64,000 nt of DNA from assembly GCF_022227845.1 (NCBI RefSeq), contig NZ_JAJNQN010000014.1, positions 1 through 64,000 of the forward strand, in the 5' to 3' direction. This document shows, in pieces, positions 8,084 to 17,198 of the stretch (positions are counted from its first letter, which is position 1; each line of letters starts with the position of its first letter). Source of the DNA: Ectothiorhodospira lacustris (lineage in GTDB: Bacteria > Pseudomonadota > Gammaproteobacteria > Ectothiorhodospirales > Ectothiorhodospiraceae). The notes beneath the pieces were generated by a model. The model was not told where the DNA came from, made no database searches, and saw only the letters and a program-made list of their open reading frames with translations. The position numbers and the translations under genes were made by a program.

Positions 8084-8830
8084 ATGACCGTATTGGACGG
8101 CGCCCTGCTGGCAGGTGCGGCACTGGTGCTCCTGGGTTACCTGCTGGTGGTCCTGGCGGGTTTTCGCCGGGAATTCATCTGGGGGGTGATCAACCTCGTC
8201 CCCGTCGTCTCGCTGGCCTTTGTATTGCTGCACTGGCACCGGGCCCGAACCGGCTTTCTGGTGTCGGTGATGGGGCTGCTGGTGCTCGGCGGAGCCCTGC
8301 ACGGGGGTGCCGACCGGACCGTGGAGCAGACCCTGGAACGGTTCGGTGTGGGGGTGGACATTCAGATGCCCGTCACACGCCCCTGGGATGTGGAACTGCC
8401 CAACCAGGCCTTGGTCCGTCGGATCGAGGAGGAGACCGGGCAGCCGCTTGAGATTGTCGAGTACGATCCCTTTGCGCCGGTTCAGCCCCTGCCCCCTGCC
8501 TCCAGTTTCAGGTTGGAAGCGGATCCCGCCCCCGCGCCCCGAGCCTACCGAATGGTCCTGCCGGCTGAACTCCCCCAGCTGGAGGGTGCGCGTATGCGGC
8601 TGGTGCTGGGTGACGGGGTGGTTCGGGAGGGCAATCTGATTGCAGTCACGCCCACCAGCCTCTATCTGCAGCAGGTCATCCTGGGGGGGCATGTGGCCTT
8701 CGAGTACCGGCGCCGGGACATCCGGCGCATGGAGGTCTGGGATCGGATGGGTGCCGCGCCTCGGGTCCCGCCGTCGGCTGAAGTGCAGTCCCTGCCCGAT
8801 GAGCCCGACGTGATCTTCGAGGCGGATTGA
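8084..8830 (+). CDS. Uncharacterised inner-membrane protein
   Basis: A protein of about 248 residues that I do not recognise. The N-terminal third has two to three membrane segments (roughly residues 5-27, 33-53 and 57-75). The rest is soluble, containing a proline-rich linker and a C-terminal beta-rich segment (residues ~160-230) with the sequence LGDGVVREGNLIAVTPTSLYLQQ, reminiscent of a small SH3-like or PilZ-like barrel, though this is speculation. The ATG at 8084 follows the TATAAT box; a longer frame from 8006 would begin upstream of that promoter. Its only neighbours are a convergently oriented repeat region and ycgL. Confidence 0.6.
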   Translation: MTVLDGALLAGAALVLLGYLLVVLAGFRREFIWGVINLVPVVSLAFVLLHWHRARTGFLVSVMGLLVLGGALHGGADRTVEQTLERFGVGVDIQMPVTRPWDVELPNQALVRRIEEETGQPLEIVEYDPFAPVQPLPPASSFRLEADPAPAPRAYRMVLPAELPQLEGARMRLVLGDGVVREGNLIAVTPTSLYLQQVILGGHVAFEYRRRDIRRMEVWDRMGAAPRVPPSAEVQSLPDEPDVIFEAD

Positions 8831-8888
8831 GTCCTTGTCGACGTTTCCGCAAAATTCGCCTGTTACCGTGCCCGCGAAGGTGTTTTGT

Positions 8889-8995
8889 CGTCACTCCCGC
8901 GCAGGCGGGAGTCCAGGGCAGTCCGTCACTGGATTCCCGCCTGCGCGGGAATGACGGATGAGGCGCGGGAATGGTGGATGAGGTGCGGGAATGAC
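8889..8995. repeat. Paired palindromic repeats with a 20-bp tandem duplication
   Basis: Two REP-like palindromes face each other at 8889-8916 and 8929-8957, each with a CCCGC-GCGGG core. They belong to the family seen at 104-244. Directly after them a 20-base unit starting ggatgagg is duplicated (8956-8975 and 8976-8995) with three changes. Confidence 0.75.
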
Positions 8996-9049
8996 GGGCC
9001 GGTTGCGGGGTTTCCAACGTATTGATTCTTGAGTGAAGGAGAGGACGGT

Positions 9050-9316
9050 TTGAGTTACAACACCGAAGGCATGACGTGCTATGTCTATCGCAGCAGTCGC
9101 AAGCAGGACACCTATCTCTACCTGCCTGTAAAGGATGACTTCTCATCCTTGCCGGATGCCCTGATGAATGTGTTCGGTGCGCCGGTGTTTGCCCTGGAGT
9201 TCGAACTGACCCCGCAGCGCAGGCTGGCCCGGGAAGATGCCGCCCAGGTGATGGAAAACCTCAGGATCCGGGGGTTTCATCTGCAGATGCCGGTGGAGAA
9301 CCAGACACCGGCCTGA
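9050..9316 (+). CDS. ycgL: YcgL domain protein
   Basis: An 88-residue YcgL (DUF709) protein; the motif CYVYRSSRKQDTYLYL followed by FSSLPDALMNVFG matches the family, whose role is unknown. A TTG at 9050 is preferred as the start because AAGGAGAGG lies six bases upstream. The ATG at 9071, which would give the shorter family-typical N-terminus, has no Shine-Dalgarno at a usable distance. The stop abuts the stop of the convergent cupin gene with no spacer. Confidence 0.8.
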   Translation: MSYNTEGMTCYVYRSSRKQDTYLYLPVKDDFSSLPDALMNVFGAPVFALEFELTPQRRLAREDAAQVMENLRIRGFHLQMPVENQTPA

Positions 9317-9676
9317 TCAGTCCAGGATCTGTGTGTCCTCATGGAGATAGGGGGGGGCACAGGCACAGAGGATGCGCAGGGGTACATTACCGGTGTTGTG
9401 GACCTTGTGGGCGGTCCCCGGCGGTATCCTTACCGTATCTCCCGAATTCACCGGGAATACCTGCTCCCCCAGATGCATCATGCCCTCGCCTTGGGTGAAG
9501 TGATAATGTTCCTCGGTCTCCACATGGGCATGCAGTCGGGTACAGGCCCCGGGCCGCACCAAGGCCTCCGCCAGGCTCAGGGCGCCCTCGCCATTCAGGC
9601 GGGGATGCATGAGTTCCCGGATCTCCGATCCATCCAGCGTCTGATACGGAGCAATGTCCTGGTAGCGAGTCTTCAT
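9317..9676 (-). CDS. Small cupin-domain protein
   Basis: A 119-residue single-domain cupin. Motif 1 is [17 protein letters not shown] (metal-binding His-x-His and Glu) and motif 2 is [16 protein letters not shown]. The family includes mannose-6-phosphate isomerase-like and dioxygenase-like proteins, but nothing here fixes the substrate. The ATG at 9676 is preceded by AGGAGG at good spacing. Upstream is the divergent typA gene. Confidence 0.85.
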   Translation of the reverse strand: MKTRYQDIAPYQTLDGSEIRELMHPRLNGEGALSLAEALVRPGACTRLHAHVETEEHYHFTQGEGMMHLGEQVFPVNSGDTVRIPPGTAHKVHNTGNVPLRILCACAPPYLHEDTQILD

Positions 9677-9797
9677 GGGAAGGCCTCCTGGTTCGCAGGG
9701 TTTGCAGGGCATCCATGATGCCCAATTTCTTCTTTGAATACCCGCTTTTAAGTGCATATTCCTCCGCCTCGCCATATCCGCGCAACTCTGCGGGCTG

Positions 9798-9803
9798 TAT
9801 AAT
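9798..9803 (+). promoter_or_regulatory. Candidate typA -10 box
   Basis: A perfect TATAAT lies 49 bases before the typA ATG. No good -35 is visible at 16-18 bases upstream. Confidence 0.4.
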
Positions 9804-9851
9804 CCTCGCCCCCTTTGCCCAACAATTCCCCGGCGGCAGGCCGTTTTTCCC

Positions 9852-11672
9852 ATGACCGACAAGCTTCGCAACATCGCCATCATCGCCCACGTGGACCATG
9901 GCAAGACCACCCTCGTGGACAAGCTGCTGCAGCAGTCGGGAACCCTGGATGCCCGGGCGCAGGTGGTGGAGCGGATGATGGACTCCAACGCCCTGGAGAA
10001 GGAGCGGGGCATCACCATCCTGGCCAAGAACACCGCCCTGGAATGGAACGGTTACCGCGTCAACGTGGTGGATACCCCCGGCCACGCCGACTTCGGCGGC
10101 GAGGTGGAGCGGGTGCTGTCCATGGTGGATTCGGTGCTGCTGCTGGTGGATGCCGTCGACGGCCCCATGCCCCAGACCCGATTCGTCACCGCCAAGGCCT
10201 TTGCCATGGGCTTTCGTCCCATCGTGGTGGTGAACAAGATCGACCGTCCCGGTGCCCGGCCCGACTGGGTGGTGGACCAGATCTTCGACCTCTTCGACCG
10301 TCTGGGCGCCAGTGAGGAACAGCTGGACTTCCCCGTGGTGTACTGCTCGGCCCTGAAGGGTTTCGCCGGCCTGGACCCCCGCGTGACCGACGGCAACATG
10401 GACCCCCTGTTCCAGACCATCATCGACAAGGTGCCGTCCCCCCGCGTGGATCCCGAAGGTCCCTTCCAGATGCAGGTGTCCTCCCTGGACTACAACACCT
10501 ATCAGGGCCTGATCGGTATCGGCCGCATCACCCGGGGCAAGGTCAGAACCAATACCGCCGTCAAGGTTATGGACCGGGAAGGCAACGTCCGTAACGGCCG
10601 TGTGCTGCAGATCCTGGGCTTCCGGGGGCTGGAAAGGGTGGAAGTACCCGAGGCCCGCGCCGGGAACATCATCGCCTTCACCGGTATGGACGAACTCTAC
10701 ATCTCCGACACCATCTGCGATCCGGCGGCGGTGGAACCCCTCAAGGCCCTGACGGTGGACGAGCCCACCGTGAGCATGACCTTCCAGGTCAACACGTCGC
10801 CCTTTGCCGGCCGTGACGGCAAGTACGTCACCTCCCGCAACCTGCGTGAACGTCTGCTGGAAGAACTCAAGCACAACGTGGCCCTGCGGGTGGAAGAAAC
10901 GGATGACCCGGACAAGTTCCGCGTCTCCGGCCGAGGCGAGTTGCACCTGTCCATCCTGATCGAGAACATGCGCCGAGAGGGCTTTGAACTGGGTGTATCC
11001 CGCCCGGAGGTCATCGTGCGCACCCGTGAAGGGGTCAAGGAAGAGCCTTATGAGATGGTGACGGTGGACGTGGAAGAGCAGCACCAGGGTGCCATCATGG
11101 AAAAGCTGGGCAGTCGTCGCGGCGAGCTGCTGGACATGATCCCCGACGGCAAGGGTCGCGTGCGTCTGGATTACCGGGTACCCTCTCGCGGCCTGATCGG
11201 TTTTCAGACCGAGTTCCTGACCGCCACCTCCGGCACCGGCATCCTGCATCATGTATTTGACAGCTATGGCGAGTTCCGCCCCGGTGCGGTGGCCCCGCGC
11301 AACAACGGGGTACTGATTGCCAACGGCACCGGCAAGGCCCTGGGCTTTGCCCTGTTCAACCTGCAGGAGCGTGGCCGCATGTTCATCGGTCCCGGCGAGG
11401 AGGTTTACGAGGGCATGGTGATCGGCATCCACACCCGGGACAACGATCTGGTGGTGAATCCCCTCAAGGCCAAGCAGCTTACCAATATCCGCGCTGCCGG
11501 TTCCGACGAGAACATCATCCTCACGCCCCCCCTGCGCCTGTCCCTGGAGCAGGCCCTGGAGTTCATCGAGGACGATGAACTGGTTGAGGTCACCCCCAAG
11601 GCGATCCGGGTGCGCAAGAAGCTGTTGCTGGAACACGAGCGCAAGCGCGCCTCCCGCTCCAGCGGCGGCTAA
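9852..11672 (+). CDS. typA: Ribosome-associated translational GTPase TypA/BipA
   Basis: A 606-residue translational GTPase of EF-G type, acting in 50S ribosome assembly and stress adaptation. The G1 motif AHVDHGKTT is near residue 12, the switch I ERGIT motif follows, G3 is [15 protein letters not shown] and G4 is NKIDR. After the G domain come domain II, the EF-G III and V-like domains and the TypA-specific C-terminal domain ([15 protein letters not shown]). Length matches the family. The gene is alone, facing yifB. Confidence 0.97.
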   Translation: MTDKLRNIAIIAHVDHGKTTLVDKLLQQSGTLDARAQVVERMMDSNALEKERGITILAKNTALEWNGYRVNVVDTPGHADFGGEVERVLSMVDSVLLLVDAVDGPMPQTRFVTAKAFAMGFRPIVVVNKIDRPGARPDWVVDQIFDLFDRLGASEEQLDFPVVYCSALKGFAGLDPRVTDGNMDPLFQTIIDKVPSPRVDPEGPFQMQVSSLDYNTYQGLIGIGRITRGKVRTNTAVKVMDREGNVRNGRVLQILGFRGLERVEVPEARAGNIIAFTGMDELYISDTICDPAAVEPLKALTVDEPTVSMTFQVNTSPFAGRDGKYVTSRNLRERLLEELKHNVALRVEETDDPDKFRVSGRGELHLSILIENMRREGFELGVSRPEVIVRTREGVKEEPYEMVTVDVEEQHQGAIMEKLGSRRGELLDMIPDGKGRVRLDYRVPSRGLIGFQTEFLTATSGTGILHHVFDSYGEFRPGAVAPRNNGVLIANGTGKALGFALFNLQERGRMFIGPGEEVYEGMVIGIHTRDNDLVVNPLKAKQLTNIRAAGSDENIILTPPLRLSLEQALEFIEDDELVEVTPKAIRVRKKLLLEHERKRASRSSGG

Positions 11673-11738
11673 GCCGGCCGGGGCGGTCCTGTTTTAGGGG
11701 CCGTCCTGTGGTGGAGGCGCAGCCCTGATTGCGAACAG

Positions 11739-13271
11739 TCAGGCCTCGCTGGCCCGCCACCGGTCCATGGCCCGGTAGCTCAGGGCCTCCATCAGATGAG
11801 GCACCTCGATCCGGGGTGCCTCATCCATGTCCGCCAGGGTGCGGGCGACCCGCAGGATGCGGTGATAGGCCCGTGCCGAGAGTCGGAACCGGTCCATGGC
11901 CGTTTCCAGCAACTGTCGGTGGGCCGCTGCCAGCGTGCAGACTCCTTCCGTCTCCCGCCCGGACAATCCCGCATTCAGCTTCCCCTGCCGCGCCAGTTGC
12001 CGATCCCGGCAGGCGGACACCCGCGCCCTGACCACGGCGCTGGATTCCGGCGGTGGGCCAGGCTCCAGCAGCACATCCCGGGGCAGTCTGGGTACCTCAA
12101 TGGACAGGTCGATCCGGTCCAGCAACGGGGCCGAGATGCGCCCCCGGTGGCGTCGCCGCTGCTCCGGGGTGCAACGGCAGTTGGCCCCCAGGTCGCAGTC
12201 ATAGCCTTGGGGGCAGGGATTCATGGCCGCCACCAACTGGAATCTGGCCGGGAACTCCGCCTGCTGGGCGGCCCGGGAGATGGAGATTCGGCCTGTCTCC
12301 AGGGGTTCGCGCAGCACGTCCAGGGCCTTGCGGTCAAACTCCGCCAGTTCATCCAAGAACAGAATGCCGTTATGGGCCAGGGAAATCTCTCCGGGTTTGG
12401 GGCGCGAGCCTCCGCCCACCAAGGCTATCCCCGAACAGGTGTGATGGGGGGTGCGAAAGGGGCGGGCACGCCACCGGGCGGGGTCGATGCCGTGGTGACT
12501 GACGGCATGCAGGGCTGCGGTCTCCAGGGCTTCGGTCTCACTCATGGGTGGCAGTAGCCCGGGCAACCGGCTGGCCAGCATGGTCTTGCCGGTGCCGGGC
12601 GGCCCGACCATCAGCAGATGGTGACCGCCGGCGGCGGCAGCCTCCAGGGCGCGGCGGGCTTGAGGTTGGCCGCGCACGTCCGCCAGATCCGGTTGCGATA
12701 CCGGATCGCCCATGGCCGGTGGGGTGCGCACATGGGCGGAGAGCGGGGCTTCGCCGCGCAGGTGGGCGCAGACTTCCAGCAGATGGTCCGCCGCGATCAC
12801 GTTCACATCGTCTACCAGTGCCGCTTCGTCCGCATCGCCCCGGGGCAGCATCAGGGTGCGCCCCGCCCGTCCCGCGGCCATGGCTGCCGGCAGCACGCCG
12901 CGTACCGAACGCAGTTCACCGGTCAGGCCCAGCTCTCCCAGGAACTCCAGGCCGTTCAAGGCCTTGAGGGGGATCTGTCCCGAGGCCGCCAGGATCCCCA
13001 GGGCAATTCCCAGATCAAAGCGCCCGCCTTCCTTGGGCAGGTCCGCCGGTGCCAGGTTGGCGGTAATGCGGCGGGCAGGGAATTCAAAACCGCTGGTCTG
13101 GATGGCGGCCCGAACCCGATCACGGCTTTCCTTCACGGCGACTTCCGGCAGGCCCACCATGGCGAAGCTGGGCAGGCCGTTGGCCAGATGGACTTCGATG
13201 TGTACCGAGGGCGCCTGGATACCCAACTGGGCTCGGCTGCGGATGACGGCAAGGTGCATGGGTCCTTCCAT
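11739..13271 (-). CDS. yifB: YifB-type Mg-chelatase-like AAA+ ATPase (ComM-like)
   Basis: A 510-residue protein with an N-terminal Lon-like domain, a central Mg-chelatase AAA+ domain (Walker A GPPGTGKT, Walker B ILFLDELAEFDR) and a C-terminal helical segment containing RILRVARTLADMD. A four-cysteine pattern (NPCPQGYDCDLGANCRCTP) sits between the Walker motifs. Homologues named ComM are helicases that help branch migration in natural transformation, so a recombination role is plausible. The first ATG (13271) and a second at 13259 (MHLAVIRSRA) both have weak GGA-rich upstream sequence; the second matches family N-termini better. Confidence 0.93.
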   Translation of the reverse strand: MEGPMHLAVIRSRAQLGIQAPSVHIEVHLANGLPSFAMVGLPEVAVKESRDRVRAAIQTSGFEFPARRITANLAPADLPKEGGRFDLGIALGILAASGQIPLKALNGLEFLGELGLTGELRSVRGVLPAAMAAGRAGRTLMLPRGDADEAALVDDVNVIAADHLLEVCAHLRGEAPLSAHVRTPPAMGDPVSQPDLADVRGQPQARRALEAAAAGGHHLLMVGPPGTGKTMLASRLPGLLPPMSETEALETAALHAVSHHGIDPARWRARPFRTPHHTCSGIALVGGGSRPKPGEISLAHNGILFLDELAEFDRKALDVLREPLETGRISISRAAQQAEFPARFQLVAAMNPCPQGYDCDLGANCRCTPEQRRRHRGRISAPLLDRIDLSIEVPRLPRDVLLEPGPPPESSAVVRARVSACRDRQLARQGKLNAGLSGRETEGVCTLAAAHRQLLETAMDRFRLSARAYHRILRVARTLADMDEAPRIEVPHLMEALSYRAMDRWRASEA

Positions 13272-13325
13272 GGGGCTCGTCCTTGATCGCCGGACTATAA
13301 CCCAAAGTCGGCATCCCCGGCACCT

Positions 13326-14906
13326 CTATGGGGCTTCGAGTATCCGTACCAGGATCACCCCGTTGCGCGCGTGCAGCACTTCATAATGATGGTGCTCCAG
13401 GCGCGCCAGGGAGTCCTCCTTGGTGACCGCCACTTCTCCCGGCTCCGGCATGCGCCGCTCCACGCCCCGATTGGCGTAGATGCTGAAGCTGGGGTTGTTC
13501 AGGCGCCACATCACCACCGTCTCCGGCAGATCCCGGGCCGCCAGGCCGGCATCGCGGATGGGGGATTGCTGTACACCGGCCACCGCCGGCAGCAGGAGTC
13601 CCGCCACGCCCACGTTCAGGGTCAGGCCGATCAGGAACAGGCGATAGCCGCGCTGGATGCGTCGATCCAGCATGAAGAACAGACAGGCCGCCAGGGCGAT
13701 GACGAAGAAGGCATGCCAGATGGGGCCGAAATGCACATGGTGGTCCGTCAGCAGGGCGAGAATGAAGGGGTCGTCCAGATGGGGTTTGATCAGGTCCACC
13801 AGATGGGGCAGGGTCAACAGCCCTGCAAACAGCAGGGCCGGGGGCAGGAACAGCCAAAACCGGCTGCGGACCTGGTCCAGATGCAGGGCCATCAGGATGA
13901 ACAGGGGCGTGATGCCGTAGAAGATGTAATGGGGCAGCTTGGTGCCGGCCGCCGAAAACAGTACCAGCACGAACAGGAACCAGGTCAGCAGATACCCGTG
14001 AAGGTCCTCGCGGAAGCTCTCCCTCACTTCCCACAGGGTCCGGATCAGCACCGTGGTATAGGGCAGCAGGGCCACCAGCAGTACCGGCAGATAGAAATAG
14101 AAGGGACCTTCATGCCCATGCATGGGGGCCTGAAAACGACCCAGGTTGTGCTCCAGGAAAAAGCCCATCAGGAACCCCGGTCCTTCCCGCCAGGTGATGG
14201 CCAGATACCAGGGCAGCACGATGAGCAGGAACAGCATGATCCCCAGGGGATTGAAGGCCGCCCGCAGCCAGGACCGCCACTCGCCCTTGAGACCATAGAA
14301 GATCAGGCTCACCGCCAGCGGGATCACCACTGCCACCGGTCCCTTGGTCAGAAAGCCCAGCCCCATGCACAGGAACGCCAGATAGACCCAGCGAACCCCG
14401 CCTTCCTTGAAATGCAGGTAGATGGCGAACATGGCGCCGACGATGAAAAGATGCAGGGCGGCATCGGCGATGGCGGCCTTGCCGATGACGATCACCCCCA
14501 GGGACGTGGCGCCGATGATGGCGGCCGCCAGTGCGGTATGACGGTCACAGACCCGCCGCATGAAGGCGAATATCAGCAGCATCCAGCCGGTGGCGGCCAG
14601 GGCCGAGGGTAGTCGCAGGGCCAGTTCGTTGAGCCCGAAGGCGCTCACGCTCAGGGCCTGTAGCCAGTAAATCAGGATGGGCTTATCATACCGCGGCTCG
14701 CCGTAGAGATAAGTGGCGATGAAGTCCCCCCGGGCCAGCATGTCCCGGGTCGCTTCACTGAACGCCCCCTCATCCAGGTCGAACAGCGGCACGCCGTGCA
14801 GGTTGTAGAAGAAGGCTGTGAACAGGGCCGCAGTGAGGAAGGCCCAGAGGATGCGGGGCGACAGTTCCTGCAGGTCCGTCGGGTAATAGGTATGGATACG
14901 TGGCAC
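13326..14906 (-). CDS. ArnT-like (GT83/PMT) membrane glycosyltransferase
   Basis: A 526-residue membrane protein with 10-12 helices. The first periplasmic loop carries the DLDEGAFSEATRDML motif, with the acidic pair and the conserved segment YDKPILIYWLQ typical of ArnT/PMT_2 enzymes that move a sugar from a polyprenyl phosphate carrier to lipid A or protein. A soluble C-terminal domain follows at about residue 430. The start is a GTG at 14906 with no strong ribosome binding site. It diverges from the LPG-synthase-TM and GT2 genes, which could supply the lipid-linked sugar. The acceptor is unknown. Confidence 0.85.
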   Translation of the reverse strand: MPRIHTYYPTDLQELSPRILWAFLTAALFTAFFYNLHGVPLFDLDEGAFSEATRDMLARGDFIATYLYGEPRYDKPILIYWLQALSVSAFGLNELALRLPSALAATGWMLLIFAFMRRVCDRHTALAAAIIGATSLGVIVIGKAAIADAALHLFIVGAMFAIYLHFKEGGVRWVYLAFLCMGLGFLTKGPVAVVIPLAVSLIFYGLKGEWRSWLRAAFNPLGIMLFLLIVLPWYLAITWREGPGFLMGFFLEHNLGRFQAPMHGHEGPFYFYLPVLLVALLPYTTVLIRTLWEVRESFREDLHGYLLTWFLFVLVLFSAAGTKLPHYIFYGITPLFILMALHLDQVRSRFWLFLPPALLFAGLLTLPHLVDLIKPHLDDPFILALLTDHHVHFGPIWHAFFVIALAACLFFMLDRRIQRGYRLFLIGLTLNVGVAGLLLPAVAGVQQSPIRDAGLAARDLPETVVMWRLNNPSFSIYANRGVERRMPEPGEVAVTKEDSLARLEHHHYEVLHARNGVILVRILEAP

Positions 14907-15016
14907 GATGTCGGCTTGTAGGGCTTGGATGGAATGAACGCAGTTTAACCCGGTCGTGGTGTCGGCGGCAGGGTTTCGCTTTGTCGACGGGTGGCAGTGT
15001 GTTGGGATATTTCCGG

Positions 15017-15934
15017 ATGTTGAGGCCGCGCGCCAGAACCCTCGTTTCCATCATCATCTTCCTGGCCTTTGTCGGGCTGGTGGAAGGCTTCTACGGTTGG
15101 GGGGCCATCCTGGTGCCCTGGCGGGATCTGTCGCCGGCGGCCCTGCTGGCGGCCGGTCTGCTCACCCTGCTCACCTATGTCTTGCGTGCCTGGCGGGTCT
15201 ATGACTTTTACCGACCGGTGATGCGAGGCCGTTTCCCGGCCTGCCTGCGCCTGACGCTGATCCACAATCTGCTCAACAATCTGCTGCCCATGCGTACCGG
15301 CGAGTTGAGCTTCCCGGTGCTGATGGCGCGCTACTTCCAGGTGCCTGCGGTCCATTCCGTGCCGGTGCTGCTCTGGTTTCGCCTCATGGACCTGCACGTG
15401 CTCGCCGCCTTCGGTCTGGCGGCGGTCGGCACCTGGCTGGTGGGCTGGCTGCCCGCGCTGGCGGCGACGCTCCTGTGGTTGTTCACCCTGCCCCTGGTGC
15501 GTCGCGCCTCACCCCTGCTGCAGCGCCGACTGGCACCGCACGTTCAGGGGCGATGGGGTGGCTTGATCCTGCAGGCCCTGGAGGCCTTGCCGACCTCTCC
15601 CCGCGACTTCTGGCGTGCCTGGGCCTGGACGGCACTGAACTGGAGCGTCAAACTGGCCGTCTTTGTCTGGGTGCTGGCCCTGTTCCTGGAGGCCCCCGCC
15701 GCCGCCCTGTGGCTGGCGGTCATCGCCGGTGATCTGACCAGTGTCCTGCCGGTACACGGGGTCGGAGGTGCCGGTACCTATGAGGCCGGTGTGATGGCGG
15801 CTCTGCTGCCTTTCGGCGTGTCGGCGGAACAGGCTCTGGTGGGCGCCGTCAATCTGCACCTTTTCCTGCTTGGATCCACGCTTGCCGGCGGGCTGTTGTT
15901 GCCCTGGCTGCCGGCAGCCAACGAAGAGAAATAG
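15017..15934 (+). CDS. LPG-synthase-TM/UPF0104 family membrane protein
   Basis: A protein of about 305 residues with seven or eight membrane helices matching the lysylphosphatidylglycerol synthetase transmembrane (UPF0104) family; motifs include HNLLNNLLPMRTGELSFP and the glycine-rich VHGVGGAGTYEAG. Members of this family next to GT2 enzymes are often assigned as lipid-linked sugar flippases, which is an inference here. The ATG at 15017 is used because upstream in-frame starts precede no conserved sequence. Six bases separate it from the following GT2 gene. Confidence 0.8.
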   Translation: MLRPRARTLVSIIIFLAFVGLVEGFYGWGAILVPWRDLSPAALLAAGLLTLLTYVLRAWRVYDFYRPVMRGRFPACLRLTLIHNLLNNLLPMRTGELSFPVLMARYFQVPAVHSVPVLLWFRLMDLHVLAAFGLAAVGTWLVGWLPALAATLLWLFTLPLVRRASPLLQRRLAPHVQGRWGGLILQALEALPTSPRDFWRAWAWTALNWSVKLAVFVWVLALFLEAPAAALWLAVIAGDLTSVLPVHGVGGAGTYEAGVMAALLPFGVSAEQALVGAVNLHLFLLGSTLAGGLLLPWLPAANEEK

Positions 15935-15940
15935 AGAATC

Positions 15941-17014
15941 ATGTCCGTCAAACCCGAAGGCGATGCCGCGGCGGCTCAGGCCGTCACCGATGATCAGGGC
16001 TACGCCGTCTACCGCACCGAGGAGGCCCTGAGCCTGTCCCTGGTCATTCCCATGTACAACGAGGAGGATAATGTGGCCCCCTTGGTGGCCCGTATCCATG
16101 AGGCCTTGGGTGATCTGTCCATGCCCTGGGAAGTGGTGCTGGTGGATGACGGCAGTGCCGACGCCACGCCGGACCGCATGCTGGCGGCCCGGGAGCAGTA
16201 TGGACGCCATGTGCGGGTGCTGACGCTGCAGCGCAACTTCGGCCAGACTGCGGCCATGCAGGCGGGGATCGACCACGCCCGCGGCAGCGTCATCGCCACC
16301 CTGGATGGTGACCTGCAGAACGATCCGGCGGATATCCCCGTCATGGTGCGGCGACTGCTGGACGAGGACCTGGACATGGTGGCGGGCTGGCGCAAGGACC
16401 GTCATGACGATCTGTGGAAACGCAAGGTGCCGTCCCGCATCGCCAACAAGCTGATCCGCTGGACCACCAAGGTGAACCTGCACGACTACGGCTGCAGTCT
16501 CAAGGTGTTCCGGGCCCAGGTCCTCAAGGGAGTGCGTCTCTACGGCGAGATGCACCGCTTCATCCCCGCCTGGTTCGCCACCCAGACCTCGCCGCGGCGC
16601 ATCCGCGAGCATGTGGTGACCCATCATGCCCGTGCCCATGGCGACTCCAAGTACGGAATCTCCCGCACCTTCCGGGTGATCCTGGATCTTTTGTCGGTGT
16701 ATTTCTTCATGCGTTACAAGGCACGCCCCGGGCACTTTTTCGGTTCCATCGGCCTGTTCTTCGGTGCCCTGGGTGCGGTCATCCTGGGCTACCTGGCGTC
16801 GGTCAAGGTGTTGCTGCAGGCGGATATCGGCACCCGGCCGCTGCTGTTCGTGGGGGTGATGTGCGTGCTGGTCTCGGTGCAGCTGCTTACCACCGGCGTG
16901 CTGAGCGAGCTGATGGCCCGGACCTATTTCGAGTCCGGCCGGATCCGCTCCTACGTGGTGCGCGAGCGGACCCGGGAGGACGCCGCCGGCGATGACTGGT
17001 GCCGTCGCGGTTGA
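15941..17014 (+). CDS. Family 2 glycosyltransferase (polyprenyl-phosphate type)
   Basis: A 357-residue enzyme with a GT2 domain (LVIPMYNEEDN at about 34-44, VLVDDGSAD, then LDGDLQNDP as the metal-binding DxD equivalent) and two C-terminal membrane helices (about 265-325). This layout is that of ArnC, GtrB and dolichyl-phosphate mannose synthase, which charge undecaprenyl phosphate with one sugar at the cytoplasmic face. It is co-transcribed with the flippase-like gene and divergent from the ArnT-like transferase, so the three may form a charge-flip-transfer pathway. Confidence 0.9.
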   Translation: MSVKPEGDAAAAQAVTDDQGYAVYRTEEALSLSLVIPMYNEEDNVAPLVARIHEALGDLSMPWEVVLVDDGSADATPDRMLAAREQYGRHVRVLTLQRNFGQTAAMQAGIDHARGSVIATLDGDLQNDPADIPVMVRRLLDEDLDMVAGWRKDRHDDLWKRKVPSRIANKLIRWTTKVNLHDYGCSLKVFRAQVLKGVRLYGEMHRFIPAWFATQTSPRRIREHVVTHHARAHGDSKYGISRTFRVILDLLSVYFFMRYKARPGHFFGSIGLFFGALGAVILGYLASVKVLLQADIGTRPLLFVGVMCVLVSVQLLTTGVLSELMARTYFESGRIRSYVVRERTREDAAGDDWCRRG

Positions 17015-17092
17015 GACTGTCGTGATGACCCCCCGGTGTGTGCGTGTCCGGATGCGTCGGGCAGGGCGGCCTTGGCCCTTGCGTGGGCCTTT

Positions 17093-17106
17093 CTGATGAT
17101 TGTCAA
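17093..17106 (+). promoter_or_regulatory. Candidate Fnr/Anr box upstream of octahaem cytochrome
   Basis: CTGAT-GATT-GTCAA matches the Fnr consensus TTGAT-N4-ATCAA at 8 of 10 positions. It is centred about 100 bases before the octahaem cytochrome ATG. No -10 box at the standard Fnr distance is clear. A Fnr-type regulator is encoded at 44254-45021. Confidence 0.35.
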
Positions 17107-17146
17107 GGACGTAGGCGGTGAGGTTGTGACACACTCACTTTAGATT

Positions 17147-17162
17147 ATTAGTGTTTACTAAT
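17147..17162 (+). promoter_or_regulatory. AT-rich inverted repeat before octahaem cytochrome
   Basis: ATTAGT-GTTT-ACTAAT is a perfect 6-bp inverted repeat in a locally AT-rich stretch, 37 bases before the ATG. It could be a regulator site or part of the promoter; no binding protein can be named. Confidence 0.4.
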
Positions 17163-17198
17163 GGTCTCCGGTTTGCCATTCATATCCCGGAGTGACAC

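Noticed and set aside
9387-11636. A 749-codon open frame antisense to typA
   Set aside because: typA is complete on the other strand. The reverse frame has no recognised domain and crosses the cupin gene.
17126-17140. A CRP-like TGTGA...TCACT site before the octahaem cytochrome
   Set aside because: The two halves are separated by five bases instead of six, and the arms are short enough to be chance.
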